Origin: Epiperipatus broadwayi
Taxonomy: Eukaryota; Onychophora; Udeonychophora; Euonychophora; Peripatidae
NCBI GenBank assembly: GCA_028023455.1
Contig: JAQFVV010006849.1
Coordinates: 232,437 to 296,436 of the forward strand
Direction of reading: 5' to 3'
Length of the DNA: 64,000 nt
Position numbers and translations under genes: made by a program. The number at the start of each line of letters is the position of its first letter. Position 1 is the first letter of the stretch. Under the pieces are notes generated by a model. It saw only the letters and a list, made by a program, of their open reading frames with translations. It searched no databases and had not been told where the DNA came from. This document shows positions 23,754-36,449 of the stretch, piece after piece.

Positions 23754-26735
23754 CTTAAAAGCATTTGTCACAGTAGACACATGTTATGAACTAAAAATTG
23801 AATTTTATTTTCATAGTTTTTCATGATTATTTAAAACAATTTTACTTCATTCCAAATAATTTAATATTATATTTAAATAAAGCTTTTAAAAACAAGTGAT
23901 AGACAAGTTAATGACTCCTTAAATATTTTGCATCTATTTCTAACATGTTTTGTCATATCTTTTCAAGTAAATGACTGCTTAATGTTTACATTTTAGATGT
24001 AAAACAGGGTCAGCAAGTGGAGAGAAATCACTGAAGTTAATAAAACATTATTGTTTGATCAGAGTTCATCTTGTAGACAGAACTTAATATACACACATAT
24101 ATTATATTATAGAAATGACAAACTACAACAATGATTAAATATTATTGTTTGCCATAATAAAGCAGCAAACAAAGAAATTGTTCAAATTAAAATCTCAGTT
24201 TAGCTTTTTTTGCCAACATTTTAGATAATAGCGGCTGCATGCCAGAATATAATTAAGAATTTGTAGTTATCATAACAATCAATCTTAAAATTATTTAATT
24301 TATTAATTAAATAGTTATTTTAAAAATAAAAATACTTTTGATGATTTAGCATAAATCATTCCATGGGAAAAAAATTCAGGAGTGATGAAGTATCTTTCCT
24401 AATAGCCTGGAACTTTAGCAAATGACATTCAAAATGGTCATTTTTCAATGTGATTTAAATGATTTATTATAGCAAATGTAATTTCTATATAATCACAATA
24501 ATTAACTTTCACTAAGAATTATTTCCTGTTTCTGAGAAAACTGCACTTTCCAGTTACATATATCTCTGTTTGCAATTAGAATAATCAATATCATACTCAG
24601 CATAAAACTAGCAAACGTAAAAGTGATGAATTTTTACATAAATACTTTGTAGAATTAAGGATTTTATCAATAATATAATCTCAGTAGTCATAAGATGCAA
24701 CCTTGGTTTATTTAAAAATATTTTAAAACTTGACTTCTTTATTTAATCTGCATACTAACCTAAACAAAGGAAAAAAATTGAACATTAAAGTGGTGTGCGG
24801 TATTATATCCACATATATAATGAATAAAAAACATTAATGTTATATCTGAGTAAATCAATTATATATAAAAAAAATATTACATTTATAACAACATAATAAT
24901 GAAGATATATTTAGTAGTTTCTAAAGACTACAACAGGTACTGAATTAAGAAATGTTTGGATAGAATTAACTTCAAGAGAAATTTTCCAAAATTCAACAAA
25001 GGGAATAAAACTATGATGTGGGCCACAAGTGGAACTCCTCCCAACAAAACGCCATGTTACTCAGAAAATTTTCAAAAAAAATCTTTTCTATGTTAGCATG
25101 CAATGGAACATCTTTTTTTGTAATGGTCCTTATTTCATATACCTCCAATAATCAAAATATTAAAAAAAATTATTGCAAACAAATATCAAAGTGATTAATT
25201 AACATTTTTATTATAATAAACTATCACTTAATAGTTACAACCATAAATAATAATATTCATAACACTTTTAACAATTAAACAGAATATCATAATAAGGCTC
25301 AGAAAGACTGGTGAAGAAAAAAGAAAGAGTAACCAGATCAATTCTGTCATAACTATAATGAATGTTTAATGAAGAATCTGAAGAAGACAATCCATTGTGG
25401 TTATTCATATCATTCACATAAGTGTCAAGAGTAGAAACCGATTTGATATGTATTAATAAAATTAATCATAACAACAAATTTGAAAATAAAAATACAATTT
25501 TTGTAATATAAAAAAAAATTAAAAATGTGATAATGAAATTGTTTGGGTTTAAAAGCTTAAATGAAAACTTTATAGACAATATTTCCAGATGACAGAAAAT
25601 TCTTATTTAAAAGCACAATCAGTCCCAGCTTGAAGCCATTAGTTGTTTATTAAAATTTGCACATAATTTATTTACATACATTTTAAAGGCTCATATATAC
25701 AATATTGATGTTTACAAGAATGTATAGACACAATACAATTTTATTAAAAATTATATAATTAAAATGTAAACAAAGTAAACAGTATAAATATTTAAAAAAA
25801 AACAACAACACAAAATCCTTTCACTTTTTGTATAAATAAATTTATAAATACTTCTATTTTCCTGGTAATTGGACAAGTAAATTAAGTAAAGGCTTAGAAA
25901 TTTTATCATCTCTCATTTTTCTTTAAAAGAATATTAAAGAATTATGAAAATTATTAAAAAAATGTAAAAATACTACATTATAATAGTCAAGCTATTTAAT
26001 AGAATTACATTAGTCAGTGATTTGTTTGTGTCAGCTGTTTTGTGAATTTAAAAATAAAGTTAAATAAATAAAATGTATTTTTTGTTTCTGCCAATTTTTT
26101 TATTTATTTATTTTAAATATGGATAAAAGAAATCATTGGCTTGAAGATGATTGCATTCATTAATTCAAAATAAGAGTATGAATAGAATTAAAAACACAAG
26201 CACAAACTTGATAATAATTATGCCAATTGTAAACCTGAGACTAAATTTAAAGAAAACGTACAAATAATATATAATAAAAAAAATGATTAATGAAAAAAAA
26301 AAATTAGGAAGATTTTTCCAACTAAAAGAAGAAACTATAAGAGTTCAAAGTTTAGTAACTTTATGAGAAAACTTTTTATTACCACAATTAATTAATAAAA
26401 TAATAAAAATTAAAAGATGAGTACAAATAGTGAAGATGATGGACTTATGCATAGAAAGATTATTGATGAGCTTTAAATAACCACATATAAAGTTGAAGTT
26501 ATTTAGTTAACAAAGTTTTATCAATAGATATCTATTTTACATTCTTAATTTAAGTATTTTTTAAATAGCAGATTTAAACCCTAAACACATCTGTTGTAGT
26601 GTTGTTATAATAGCTCAACAATGTTTTGCTGAATACACAGGATATTCTCAAATCAAAGCACAAAACAGAGACTTTGGAAAAGAGCAGCCAACATCTTTAT
26701 CTTATGCTTTGGTTTGAAAGTAGCTTCCATAATCA
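23754..26735. other. AT-rich DNA, no gene seen
   Basis: The 5' flank of the zinc-finger gene lies at the left. No further exons, RNA genes or clear repeats were recognised; long A/T runs dominate 25.4-26.4 kb. Confidence 0.5.
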
Positions 26736-26737
26736 AC

Positions 26738-26840
26738 AAAACATCATCGAACTATTATATGGCACTATTGTATGGAGAATTTTGCTTCTATGAAAAACAA
26801 CTTGTGTAAGCATAAAGAATGATGATCATGTGATGTTATA
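26738..26840 (-). repeat. Fold-back family member, diverged, leader and first arm only
   Basis: On minus it reads AACATCACATGATCATCATT, then ATGCTTACACAAG, then AGCAAAATTCTCCATACAAT and AGTGCCAT, i.e. the leader and the first arm of the fold-back family in the order seen in copies 1-4. The second arm is absent or unrecognisable. Confidence 0.6.
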
Positions 26841-26944
26841 ACACTACAATGCATGTGCTTAGAATGTAAATCCTTACTGTTTAAAAATTACATACGATCA
26901 CTGCGCAAATAAATAAAATTGAATATTAAATAAGTTCTACAAAT

Positions 26945-27172
26945 TTCATATATATTGCTTATAATAACTCCTCTCATATACACCCCAATGCAAAACAAAA
27001 TTTTAATAAAACTTCTTTATTTCCTGAAACTTTTGACTGCCAAGCAGACTTCATCAGAGCATTGATGAAGACTGCTAGATAGTCAAAACTGTCAGGAAAA
27101 TAAAGTTTTATTAAAAAATTTTTTTGCATTAAAGTGTGTATGAGAGGAGTTATTATAAGCAATATATATGAA
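26945..27172. mobile_element. 228 bp palindromic MITE-like element with hammerhead-like cores
   Basis: The arms are inverted copies of about 105 bp (outer end TTCATATATATTGCTTATAA on both strands). Near the centre, minus reads CTGATGA (27057-27051) then AAGTCTGCTTGGCAGTC and AAAAG, and plus reads TTGATGA then AGACTGCTAGATAGTC and AAAAC: both resemble CUGANGA plus helix II of a hammerhead with GAAA degraded. Each arm then has AATAAAG. No clear target duplication. Confidence 0.65.
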
Positions 27173-28198
27173 TATATGAAGAAATGCAAAGAAAGTAAAG
27201 AAGAAGAATAATATTATTACAAATTTATGAACTGTTTTTTCTTAAGTAGTTTTACTTTGTTGTATATATTTTATTTTTCAATATTTTATTTTCTTCACCT
27301 CCTTGATAAGTAAATGATTTTAGAAATAATCTCTTTATAAGTTTTCAAAGACATTTCATTGTTAATAATAGCATATAGATAAGTATAAACCAGGTGGTAG
27401 TGATCAACTTGGCAGTCAATCTATTTCTTGATAAATGTTTAAATACATCCAAAATCATCTACTTATCAGTCTTCATATTCATATTTATACTTCTGACAAG
27501 AATAAATCCCAGAGTCATTCATGTTAAAGAACTAGTTCATGTATTAATAAAAGTTAAACAACAATACAATAACTTAAGTAATAAAATTATTTATATAAAA
27601 CTGTAGAAAAAACAGGCTGTGAGAAAATTTATTATTATTATTTGTAATATCATTTAAAATTTGTTTTATAACTTGCATAATAAAGAGATATAATAAGGTA
27701 AAGTTTGCTTTAATATTCTGATATAGTCCAAATTATCATGGACAGTTCTGAATTGATAGTTTCTTCTAATAAATATTTTACTTAAGAAGCAGTGTAAAAA
27801 TAAAGAAAGGAATGAAAAATAATTGGAAAAGTACAATTATTGTTGAAAGATTTGAAGGGGTGGGTATTTTTAGGAAAATATTGAATAAGAATATGGGGAA
27901 AATAATATCTATGATAAAAAATGTTTTATCAACACAATTGCATTGATCATGCAAGGTTAGTTTTAAAAATAGTTTAAATACACTTCCAGATGGATCAATT
28001 AAAGGAAAAGTTTTCATTTTTTAAGATTGTTTTTCTTAGTGATGAGTTATCTATTGTTTTCCTGAAGGTTTGTAATGATGATGTTTTAGACTGAATAATA
28101 TGTCGAACTATTTTCATCATCAATCATTGAATGTCTAAAAATTTTAAACCTTATTTAAACTTTTCTAAATACAAACAATTGTTAGTATGTTCTGACTT
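27173..28198. other. AT-rich DNA, no gene seen
   Basis: Only short hydrophobic or low-complexity chance frames. No structure recognised. Confidence 0.45.
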
Positions 28199-28290
28199 GG
28201 CCAGTGCTAGTATAGGAATTGAACTTACACCTTTAGATTCTTGAATATCAAATTTTAAGACAACATTCTAACAGACTGAGCTATTCTGGC
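28199..28290 (-). repeat. tRNA-like SINE head or tRNA pseudogene
   Basis: On minus: GCCAGAA acceptor start, A-box-like TAGCTCAGTCTGTTAGAA, a long variable region, B-box-like AAGTTCAATTCC, and an ACTGGC acceptor end. It is similar to the plus-strand copy 93 bp away but strongly diverged. Reduced pairing makes a working tRNA unlikely. Confidence 0.55.
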
Positions 28291-28382
28291 AAAGGCAATA
28301 GAAGTTTCACATACTTATCTACAAAAGTTGGTTTGAATCCTTCTTATTCCTCCACTTTTTTTTAATACTTTTTCTTGCCTTT

Positions 28383-28467
28383 GTTAGAATGGTTCAGTTG
28401 GTTAGAGCATTACCTTAAAGTTTGATATTCAAGAACATATTGGTGTAAGTTTGACTCCTATGCTAAC
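28383..28467 (+). repeat. tRNA-Leu-like SINE head or tRNA pseudogene
   Basis: 85 nt: acceptor GTTAG...CTAAC pairs, A box TTCAGTTGGTTAGAGCA, an anticodon loop that could be CTTAAAG (TAA, leucine), an extended variable arm as in class II tRNAs, and a weak B box AAGTTTGACTCC (G to T change). A third tRNA-like A box (TAGCTTAGATGGTTAAGCA on minus) lies near 28580. Together these look like SINE heads clustered head to head. Confidence 0.5.
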
Positions 28468-28609
28468 ATTGTCACTATTTTGGGCAGCAACACCTGAAAA
28501 AAAGCAGAGAATAATATCATTTGAACTGTTATGTAATGAAGCAGTCAATATCTAATCACATCGAGCTTCATGCTTAACCATCTAAGCTAACCAACCATGA
28601 GGTATGAAA

Positions 28610-29200
28610 TACACCATTTGTTGTACTATGTGCTGATACCCACACAATTTAATTATAATAATTAAATTATTTTAATACTATTGTAAAAACAAACAGATGT
28701 ATATGCTATATTTATATGTACAAATCAATAATCTTATTAAGATTTTTGATGAAAATTATATGTTTATATATATATAAAATTAATATTACTTATTATATAA
28801 TGGGCTTAGAAGGTTCGAGATACTCTTAAGATTCATTATCTAATTTCAAATTACTTTCGCTAATTTAATTTTAAAAAAATATTTTAATTAAATCGCTAAT
28901 AAATTCTTTGTTTATTTCTATCTATTTAAAAATCTAAAATATATTTTTTAAAGTATCTTGGGCTTTATAAGTTTTTATATCTGCATTAAAACAAAAACGA
29001 ATGTATAGTTATACATAATATTACTGGGATAGCTGCAGGCAAATAAAGAAAATGCTTTCCTAAAAGGATTAAGGAAAGACATAAAAGGGGACAGAGAACA
29101 AAAGAAAGTTAGTAAAATTTTAAGAGAAAGTTCAATCTAAGCCACGTCAAATAGATCCTGAACATGGACAGTAAGTAGAAGAAAGCCAAGCATCTTTCTC
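28610..29200. other. AT-rich DNA, no gene seen
   Basis: No feature recognised between the tRNA-like cluster and the GC-richer block at 29.2 kb. Confidence 0.45.
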
Positions 29201-29205
29201 CAGAC

Positions 29206-29373
29206 CTCTTGGAGGCCGTCTGCCTCCTGCTGCTGTCATGCTCATTCCATCTGACTGGCCACGCAAGATGACCTAGTGCCGACTTCAACTGCTGACTTCT
29301 CCATATTGTTCCCTGCCTGTAACATGAGAAAGCAGCGGAGAGAAGTAGACTTGTCCATGAATGGCATCCACAA
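29206..29373 (+). other. Candidate exon in a GC-richer block
   Basis: A 170 bp island of balanced base composition in very AT-rich DNA. It starts after a TTTCTCCAG acceptor-like site and ends AGATCCAGAG followed by GTAACC, a possible 5' splice site. An ATG near 29314 opens MRKQRREVDLSMNGIHKIQR up to that site. The DLS.NGI.KI pattern could be the start of a leucine-rich repeat, but nothing confirms this. It could also be a fragment of an unknown repeat. Confidence 0.3.
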
Positions 29374-29399
29374 GATCCAGAGGTAACCTACAACTGCAT

Positions 29400-31820
29400 A
29401 GAACTGCCTTAATCTGTAGATCCCCCATTGTAATTTTAAATAATGTTTAATGAAGCTTTTATATCTTAACTTTTACATCGATTTATCATTTTCTTTTAAG
29501 TGTGCTTACTAACTCTCTATAACCCAATATTATCTCACCGTATTTTCAACCATTCAGTTCAAGCAAAAATCTAGTTATATAGTTTTGGGTGGCTCTATTT
29601 AAGTTATCTTATTTTGTTTTAGATATATATATATGATTTATTTGTTTAAATATGCCAATACAACCCAACCTCATGAGTTTGAAAAAGGGTTATTATTTGC
29701 TTAATTTGGGGAGAAGCAGGGGTTTCATCTAAAAATCAATAATTAAAGTTATTACTTATTTTGATGGAAATTGCTCGCCAGGTTGAGTTTTATTTAAATC
29801 TTTTATTCATGGATGCTATTGAAGTTACTGCTAATTGTTATTAAAAGATCATGAACTTTATAAATGTGATCATCATCACCTCTATGATCCCTGAGGAGTA
29901 TAATACTATTTTAACACACCTATGGGAATTGAAATCAAATACAATTTTATGTTAGTATAGTGTAATAAATGCAGAAATAATTATTAATTATAATTTTCTT
30001 GATGATTCATTATTCCAATAGATCATTGCGCAGAGGTTAAACCATTTTAGGCTTTAAACTGTAACATATAGATTTTATTATTCAGGTTATAGCGTTATTA
30101 GCATACTTTATTTTATTATATTTATATTTTTTATGCTTTATCATTTGGGAACTTCAGAAGTCCAAAGCCACCCATATTACTGTTCTTCTTAATCATTCGT
30201 AATCAGGGATAGAAGCTATTCTCTATGGAACGTGGGGTTTGTGGACTGATAGCTCTGCGGGTCTTGAAGCACAACCTCTCCATTCGGTACAGTTTCACTA
30301 AAATATGCAGACATACCAATTTCAGCCAATTAAAATGTCAAATGACAAAGTATCCTAACACCCATAAGAGCCAAATTTCTTTGCATGTTATGTTAGTACC
30401 GTTACTCTTCTAATAAATTTAATGTATTGCCTGTTTGATCTCTATTAGTGGCAATGATGTGTTGACGACAATAATAAATCATCTGTTAATTAATCAGTCA
30501 GTAATAATTAATCGAGTATGCTTGATTTGAATTGCTCTCCCTTTTACAAATAATGAATAAATCCCATAGACATAAGCAAAACTTGTTCTCATATAATATT
30601 CTACAGATTTCGTTACTCCATGCTATATAATATAGTTCAAAGAGACGTAAAGCATTGTTCTTCTCATGTAAATATTCTAAAGATTTTGTATTCCATGCTA
30701 TATGACATAGCGTCAGAGATATGTAAATATTCTAAAGATGTTAGTTCTAAATAATGCCATTGAAAATATATTAACTTTCCCTATTGTAAATAAATGACTG
30801 AGATTGTGTAACTAACTGTTCATTACCAATCCATTTATTGCTAAAATGTAAAGCACAGATTATATAATACATAATTCCAAACAGTCATGATTATCCATAT
30901 TTTATACATCCATCGCACTAGTGCAATCTATGTAAATATCTTGAAATTGGCATATTAAACTGCTCAAGCTATAAATCCCTCAATGTAACTATATGTGTAA
31001 TAAGTAATTTGTACAATGTGATTTCATAATAAATCCCAAACTTTATAAATAAAAAATTTAACCGTCAGGCATGAAATATTTCTGTACTATATACATGCGT
31101 TTCTCATTATGTTATATTAAATTTATATATAAAATGTAAATCCTGTGTTCAAATCTCCTTTTAATTAATAATTAAACATTAATAAATATCACTTTAATAA
31201 ATGGTAATTCCTGGGCTACTCTTGGTCACGATCATCATTTTCGATCTCATGCTCTGCTGTCGTGTTTCCAGGCTGAGATTTAAGATAATCATACTGTATC
31301 ATCAGGGCTGTTGTTCATAGGGTCAGAGACTCAAAGAATAGGCAATAAGTTAGAATCTGTGACTGCTCCTGACCCATGGATCTTGAACATGATCAAATTT
31401 GAGGTACTGTTGCATGGACTTTTGGTCTTGTTGTATGAATATACAATTTCGACCGGTACAATAATCTACTAATCTAATCTATGTTATCTGTGTGTTTTTC
31501 TAACAGTTGTTTGTATTTGGAAAAGTTTAAATAAGTTTAAAATTTTCTACACATTCAACATTTAATGATAGATGATGCAAATAGTTCAACATCTTGTCAT
31601 ACCTGAGTTATCTACATTTGCTTTTAGAAGTAGTAATTCACTATTTACTCTATTCCAGGATTCTATTTAGTCTAAGCTTAGAGAACCAATGGATATTAAA
31701 TGGTACTGACTTTTAAACATTTTAAAATTAATTTCTGACTATTGGTCATCTTTCAATGAATGTACATGTAACACTATATCCTAATATTTAATGATAATTC
31801 AAATTTACATCAGATATCTT
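29400..31820. other. Intergenic DNA with a short tandem duplication
   Basis: No gene seen. A diverged tandem unit carrying ATTCCATGCTATAT and GTAAATATTCTAAAGAT repeats around 30599-30740. Confidence 0.45.
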
Positions 31821-31829
31821 CAGATTAAA

Positions 31830-32160
31830 AGTGAAAAAATTCAATATGAAATTGGACTGAAATAGGGATGTTATCTACATGGTTTATTGAGTTTCTAAAA
31901 TATTCGAAATTCAGACAAAAAGATTAAGGATGGGGATGTGGATTTCCAAAGATGCAGCTATTAACGGCAGTTATCACTGTTGCAGACATGACAATTTTTG
32001 GAAATTGTGTAAAAGATGTGGAACTGTTTGTTATTAGAGAAGAACAAAGAGGTACAAATAAATATGAAAACTAAATTCAGTAAAAAAAAATGTAGCCTCT
32101 TATTATATAATACCTACTTATGAAACAAACAAATCTGAATATATTACTAAGATAATTCAT
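31830..32160 (+). pseudogene. LINE reverse-transcriptase fragment
   Basis: Broken frames read WGCGFPKMQLLTAVITVADM followed by TIFGNCVKDVEL, then after a frameshift INMKTKFSKK. This matches the catalytic YADD region and following helix of non-LTR reverse transcriptases, with YADD changed to VADM. The clade looks the same as the LINE C-terminal fragment at 39.39-40.44 kb. No ends were identified. Confidence 0.55.
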
Positions 32161-32288
32161 AATCCAAATCCTCAAAGAATCATTTAAATTAAATTCTTAT
32201 ATTAATGCCAATCTATTCATCTACAAATAGATTGGCATCCGCATTATTTACAAGTTCATTTAAATGATTCTTTGAAATTTGGCTTGTG
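32161..32288. repeat. Hairpin repeat (family B), best-preserved copy
   Basis: Arms of about 60 bp, 32161-32220 and 32223-32288, pair nearly throughout (GCCAATCTATT with AATAGATTGGC at the centre; CAAAGAATCATTTAAAT with ATTTAAATGATTCTTTG outside). Copies at 17.6 and 18.06 kb. Confidence 0.65.
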
Positions 32289-32299
32289 AAAGAATGGGA

Positions 32300-33980
32300 G
32301 TAATTCAAGAAGGATGTAGGATAATACCGATGGTATTTGCTTTTACATTTGGAAGTGAGTTTCGCTTTGTTTTGAACATGAAACTCAAAAATTTTTCAAT
32401 AGAATAAAAAATAAAATAGGTGGATAAGGATTGGATGGTGCATTAAGGATATCAAATGAGGTTATTCAAAGATAAATAGATTTTTTTTTTTTAATGAAAA
32501 ATAATTAAGATATTTAAAGGCTAATATTTATAATAAAAAAATGTGTTAACAATATGGAAAGAATATCAAACTTTTTGGACTAGGCAAAGTTAATCAATAA
32601 TTTGCCTACATGGTTTCAGTATAGTAATAGACTGGGTTCAAGTCTTTGGCTCTGGCTTTGACATTTCCAGTGCTCAAACTTCTTATGAACTCCTAAGCAG
32701 TAACATCATTTGATTAATTTTTAAAATAAATTATTTATTTCTATAAATTTGTATCAGAAATGAGATAAATGTTGCCAAGAGTGTATTAAAGATCATATAT
32801 AAATTGATTAGAAAAAAAGAAGTAATGAAAAATGAATATGAATAAAAAATAATTTGAAATTATGTAAACATAAAGAATGTATAAAATATGAAAAGATCTC
32901 AGATAACACTAAAAGAACCCTATTGCTTTTTGTTACAAGGGCAGAAGCTTTAAATATCAGGGAATATTAAAAAAATATGGATTTGGATTGTAGGTATAGC
33001 TTATATATTGAATTTAGGATTCTAAGAGAAAATCAAGAGAAATTATATGAAGAGTGAAAAAAATAGTGGTCCAAAGATATGACTGCAAAAAAAAAACTTT
33101 ATACTAGGAACATCCACAAATTCATTATCATTCTATACCATAAGATTACCAATCATCTATGGAAGCCATAATTTATTTATTTGAAAATTTATACCATATT
33201 CATTATCTCTTCAACTTTCAAAATCATTATGATAAATCCTAACATCAACCTTTATTTTTACCATTAAATTTATTGAATTCAATTTCTTCTTATTCCTTGG
33301 ATTATGCAAATGCTTATTAAAAATCCGAAGCTTTGACCCTAATGATTAGTATTCCATGCTACCTAAAAGAAATATCATAAAATCAAGAACCTTTCTTCAA
33401 GTACTGAAATTGCTTTAGCTCATTCCAAAAAATCTTTAAACATATCTAGTTCATGTGAAATATGCTTCACTTTATTATTTCGTGGAAGATCTTCTTCACT
33501 TCCTATTTCAATATATATCCTATCTGACAATAATCTAATATTGTGTCTTATCTTTCTGAATTGTGTGATTACTTAACACAGCTAAAATAATCAAGAAATT
33601 TAAACTTCATATTACAACAGTTTATTCTAATACTAAAAAAACATAAATTGTTTTATTAATATTTAATTATAAAAAAATATACTGAAAAAAAGAAGAGAAA
33701 TGATATAATTTGCTTATCAATGTAGCAAAATGCCTATTATGCTCTACTAATGTTCAGTGTTAGTTTTCACAAATAAGATGTTACTCGGTAAATCAAATAG
33801 CAATATATACATTGTAATAGTTGCCCAATGGAACCTTGTTATTAATTCCTTTGGCAAAATATACAAAAAACATCAAGTTGAATCTCCTTATTATGATTTA
33901 TCAAGAATTCTATATTAGAAAACAACAACTTATATTTCTATCTTGAGATATTTCTATAGGAAATATTTCATTATTTTCAA
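32300..33980. other. AT-rich DNA, no gene seen
   Basis: Nothing recognised apart from TAGACTGGGTTCAAGTCTTT near 32627, which resembles a tRNA B box and has a relative at 10825. Confidence 0.45.
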
Positions 33981-34484
33981 CTGTTTTAATCCACTACAGG
34001 ATGAAGGCTTCTCAGAGTTTAATGCAGTTTCATCAATTTCTAGCTTCTCCTTTTCACATCAGAAAACTTCCTTATTTCATCCATTCATCTCACATGTGAT
34101 CTCTTTGTAGGTCTTTTATAATCTCTTAGAGTCTTGTTTAAAATTTCAACTATCCATCTATTATCATCTCTTATAATATGTTCAGTTCAGCTCCACTTCA
34201 GTTTTTTAATTCTTTCAACATTGTCAGTAATATATGTTTGTTCTTTGTTGCATGTATTTAGTTACTGATCACTTCTTACTACTCCTAACATTCATCTCTC
34301 CATACCTCATTAAGCAATGTGAAGTCTCTGCATTGCTCTCCTGTTAAGTTTCCAAGTTTTAGATCCATAAGTAAGAATTGATAAAATACATTTATTAATT
34401 TTCTTTTCAAACACAAGCATATTTGCTTAGAATATTAAATTATTTCTTCCAAAAGCACTTCATCAAATTTAATTCTATGATTCA

Positions 34485-35297
34485 TCATCACCAACCATTA
34501 TTAATACACTGCAGGATGAAGGTCTCTCCAAGTTCAATTCATCTTCTCTGAACTTTAACTTCTCTTCTCCACATCACCTCTGCACATTTTCTTATTTCAT
34601 TCATCCATCTCACATGTGGTCTCTTTTTGAGTCTTTTACAATCTCTTGGAATCCAGTTTAAAATTTCACTTGTCCATCTATTATCTTATCTTCTAGCAAT
34701 ATGTCCAGCCCAACTCCACTTCAGTCTTTTAATTTTTTCAATGAGGTCAGTAACACCTGTTTGTTCTCTTACCCATATATTGCATTTTTGATCTCTTCTT
34801 GTTACTCCTAACATGCATCTCTCCATACTTCTTTAAGTGATCTGAAGTCTCTGTATTGCTCTTCTATTAAGTATTCAAGTCTCAGATCCATAAGTAAGAA
34901 CTGGTAAAACACATTTATTAAAAACCTTCCTTTTCAAACACATAGGCATATTTCCTTTTAGTATCAAGTTATTTCTACCAAATTCTATGATTAATTTCAT
35001 CCATTATGTTTCCATCTGTATTAATAATCTGATCAAGGTATTTGTAGCTGTTAACTTCTTCTAACTCATCATAATCAATCTTTATTTTCATATTTTGAGA
35101 AAATCCATTGAACATTACTTTACTCTTTTTAACATTTATCTTTAGTCCTACTTTCATCTCCTGCAACATTTCCTGCAATTCTAAAGCATTATTTGCAAAA
35201 ACATATACATCATCTGCAAAATCTAAATGACTTAAATAATCTCCATTTACTTTCACTTCTTTAGCTTCCCATTTTAATCGACAAAATATTTCTTGCA
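34485..35297 (-). pseudogene. Younger 5'-truncated RTE LINE nested in the older one
   Basis: This 0.8 kb repeats sequence that the host LINE also has on each side: 35008-35290 duplicates 35300-35600, and 34490-34970 duplicates 33990-34484. It keeps HLDFADDVYVFANN (RT catalytic FADD) and a 93-residue open frame (34975-35256), then VLTYGSET, SMERCMLGVTRRD, LKWSWAGHIA and the terminal LGETF, ending in a TGATGATGA-like tail. Fewer stops than the surrounding copy indicate it is younger. The 5' truncation is typical of LINE insertion. Confidence 0.78.
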
Positions 35298-36106
35298 GTT
35301 TCCATATGTATTAATAACTTAGCCAATGTATTTGTACTTGATAACTTCTTCTAGTTCATCATTATTAATTTTTATTTTCTTCTTTTGAGAAAATTCACTG
35401 AACATTATTTTAATTATTTTAGCATTTACTGTTAATCTTTTTTTTTTAATCTGATACTTCTTTCAACATCTCCAGAAGCTCTAAAAAATTATTTGCAAAA
35501 ACAATTACATCAACTGAAATATCTGGATGATTTGAATAATCTACATTTACTTTTAATCCCTTAGATTTTCATTTTGATCCTCAAACTACTTCTTGTAAAA
35601 CTGCTATAAAAACTCATATATATTAATGTTACTTTGTCACATTCCTTTCTCAATGTTAATCTCCTTAATACAATTATGCAATTTATTCATGACTGTTGCA
35701 ATTTGATATTCTTTAGAATATGACAATATCCTCAGTTGTGATCCAATACTTTAATTACCATAGAAATCCTTATAGAATCAAATGCCTTTTTTTACAATCC
35801 ACAAAACAAATATATAATGGTAACTTGTATTTATGAGTTCTTTCTATAACTTCTTTCAATACATGGATGTGATCCACTGTCCTAAAACTATTTTTAAATC
35901 CTGCTTCTTCTTTTGGTTGATCAAAATTTGCCATAAAAGAGATGTAATTGTCTTCATAAAAATTTTGTATAGAACTTATAAAAGACTGATAGGTTTGTAA
36001 TTTCTAACATCTTCTTTATAACCTTTTTTAAATATCAAAATTATAACTGCTTGCTTCCAATCATCTGGTACATTTTTATTGTTTAGACTTTTGGTATATA
36101 TCTTTG

Positions 36107-36449
36107 AGCCAATAAACATCACATGATCACCATTTCTTATGCCTGCTTATAACTGTTATTAAAACAGGCAAAATCTCCATATATATTGCCACTCAGTGCA
36201 AGCCAGAGTAATCAATGGATGCCAGAAGGCTTGAGCATAAAATCCCCACCTAGTGCCTACTCATCCAGTATCCCCAGACTAGTTTCTGACTTGTAGCGAT
36301 GAGTAGGCACTAGATGGGGGATTTTATGCACAAGCCTTCTGGCATCAATTACTCTGGCTTGCATTGAGGAGTAGGCACTAGATGAGGATTTTATGCACAA
36401 GCCTTCTAGCTTGCACTGAGTGTCAATACATATGGAGAGTTTTTCCTGT
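36107..36449. mobile_element. Fold-back element copy 2, with 12 bp target duplication
   Basis: TATATATCTTTG flanks it (36095-36106 and 36450-36461). Excising it restores the minus-strand LINE reading LLAKIYTKSLNNKN. It begins AGCCAATAAACATCACATGA, carries the leader, the arm AAAACAGGCAAAATCTCCAT, and a right half in which the AGTAGGCACTAGATG.GG / AAGCCTTCT unit is duplicated. The hammerhead-like core is mostly lost here. Confidence 0.85.
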
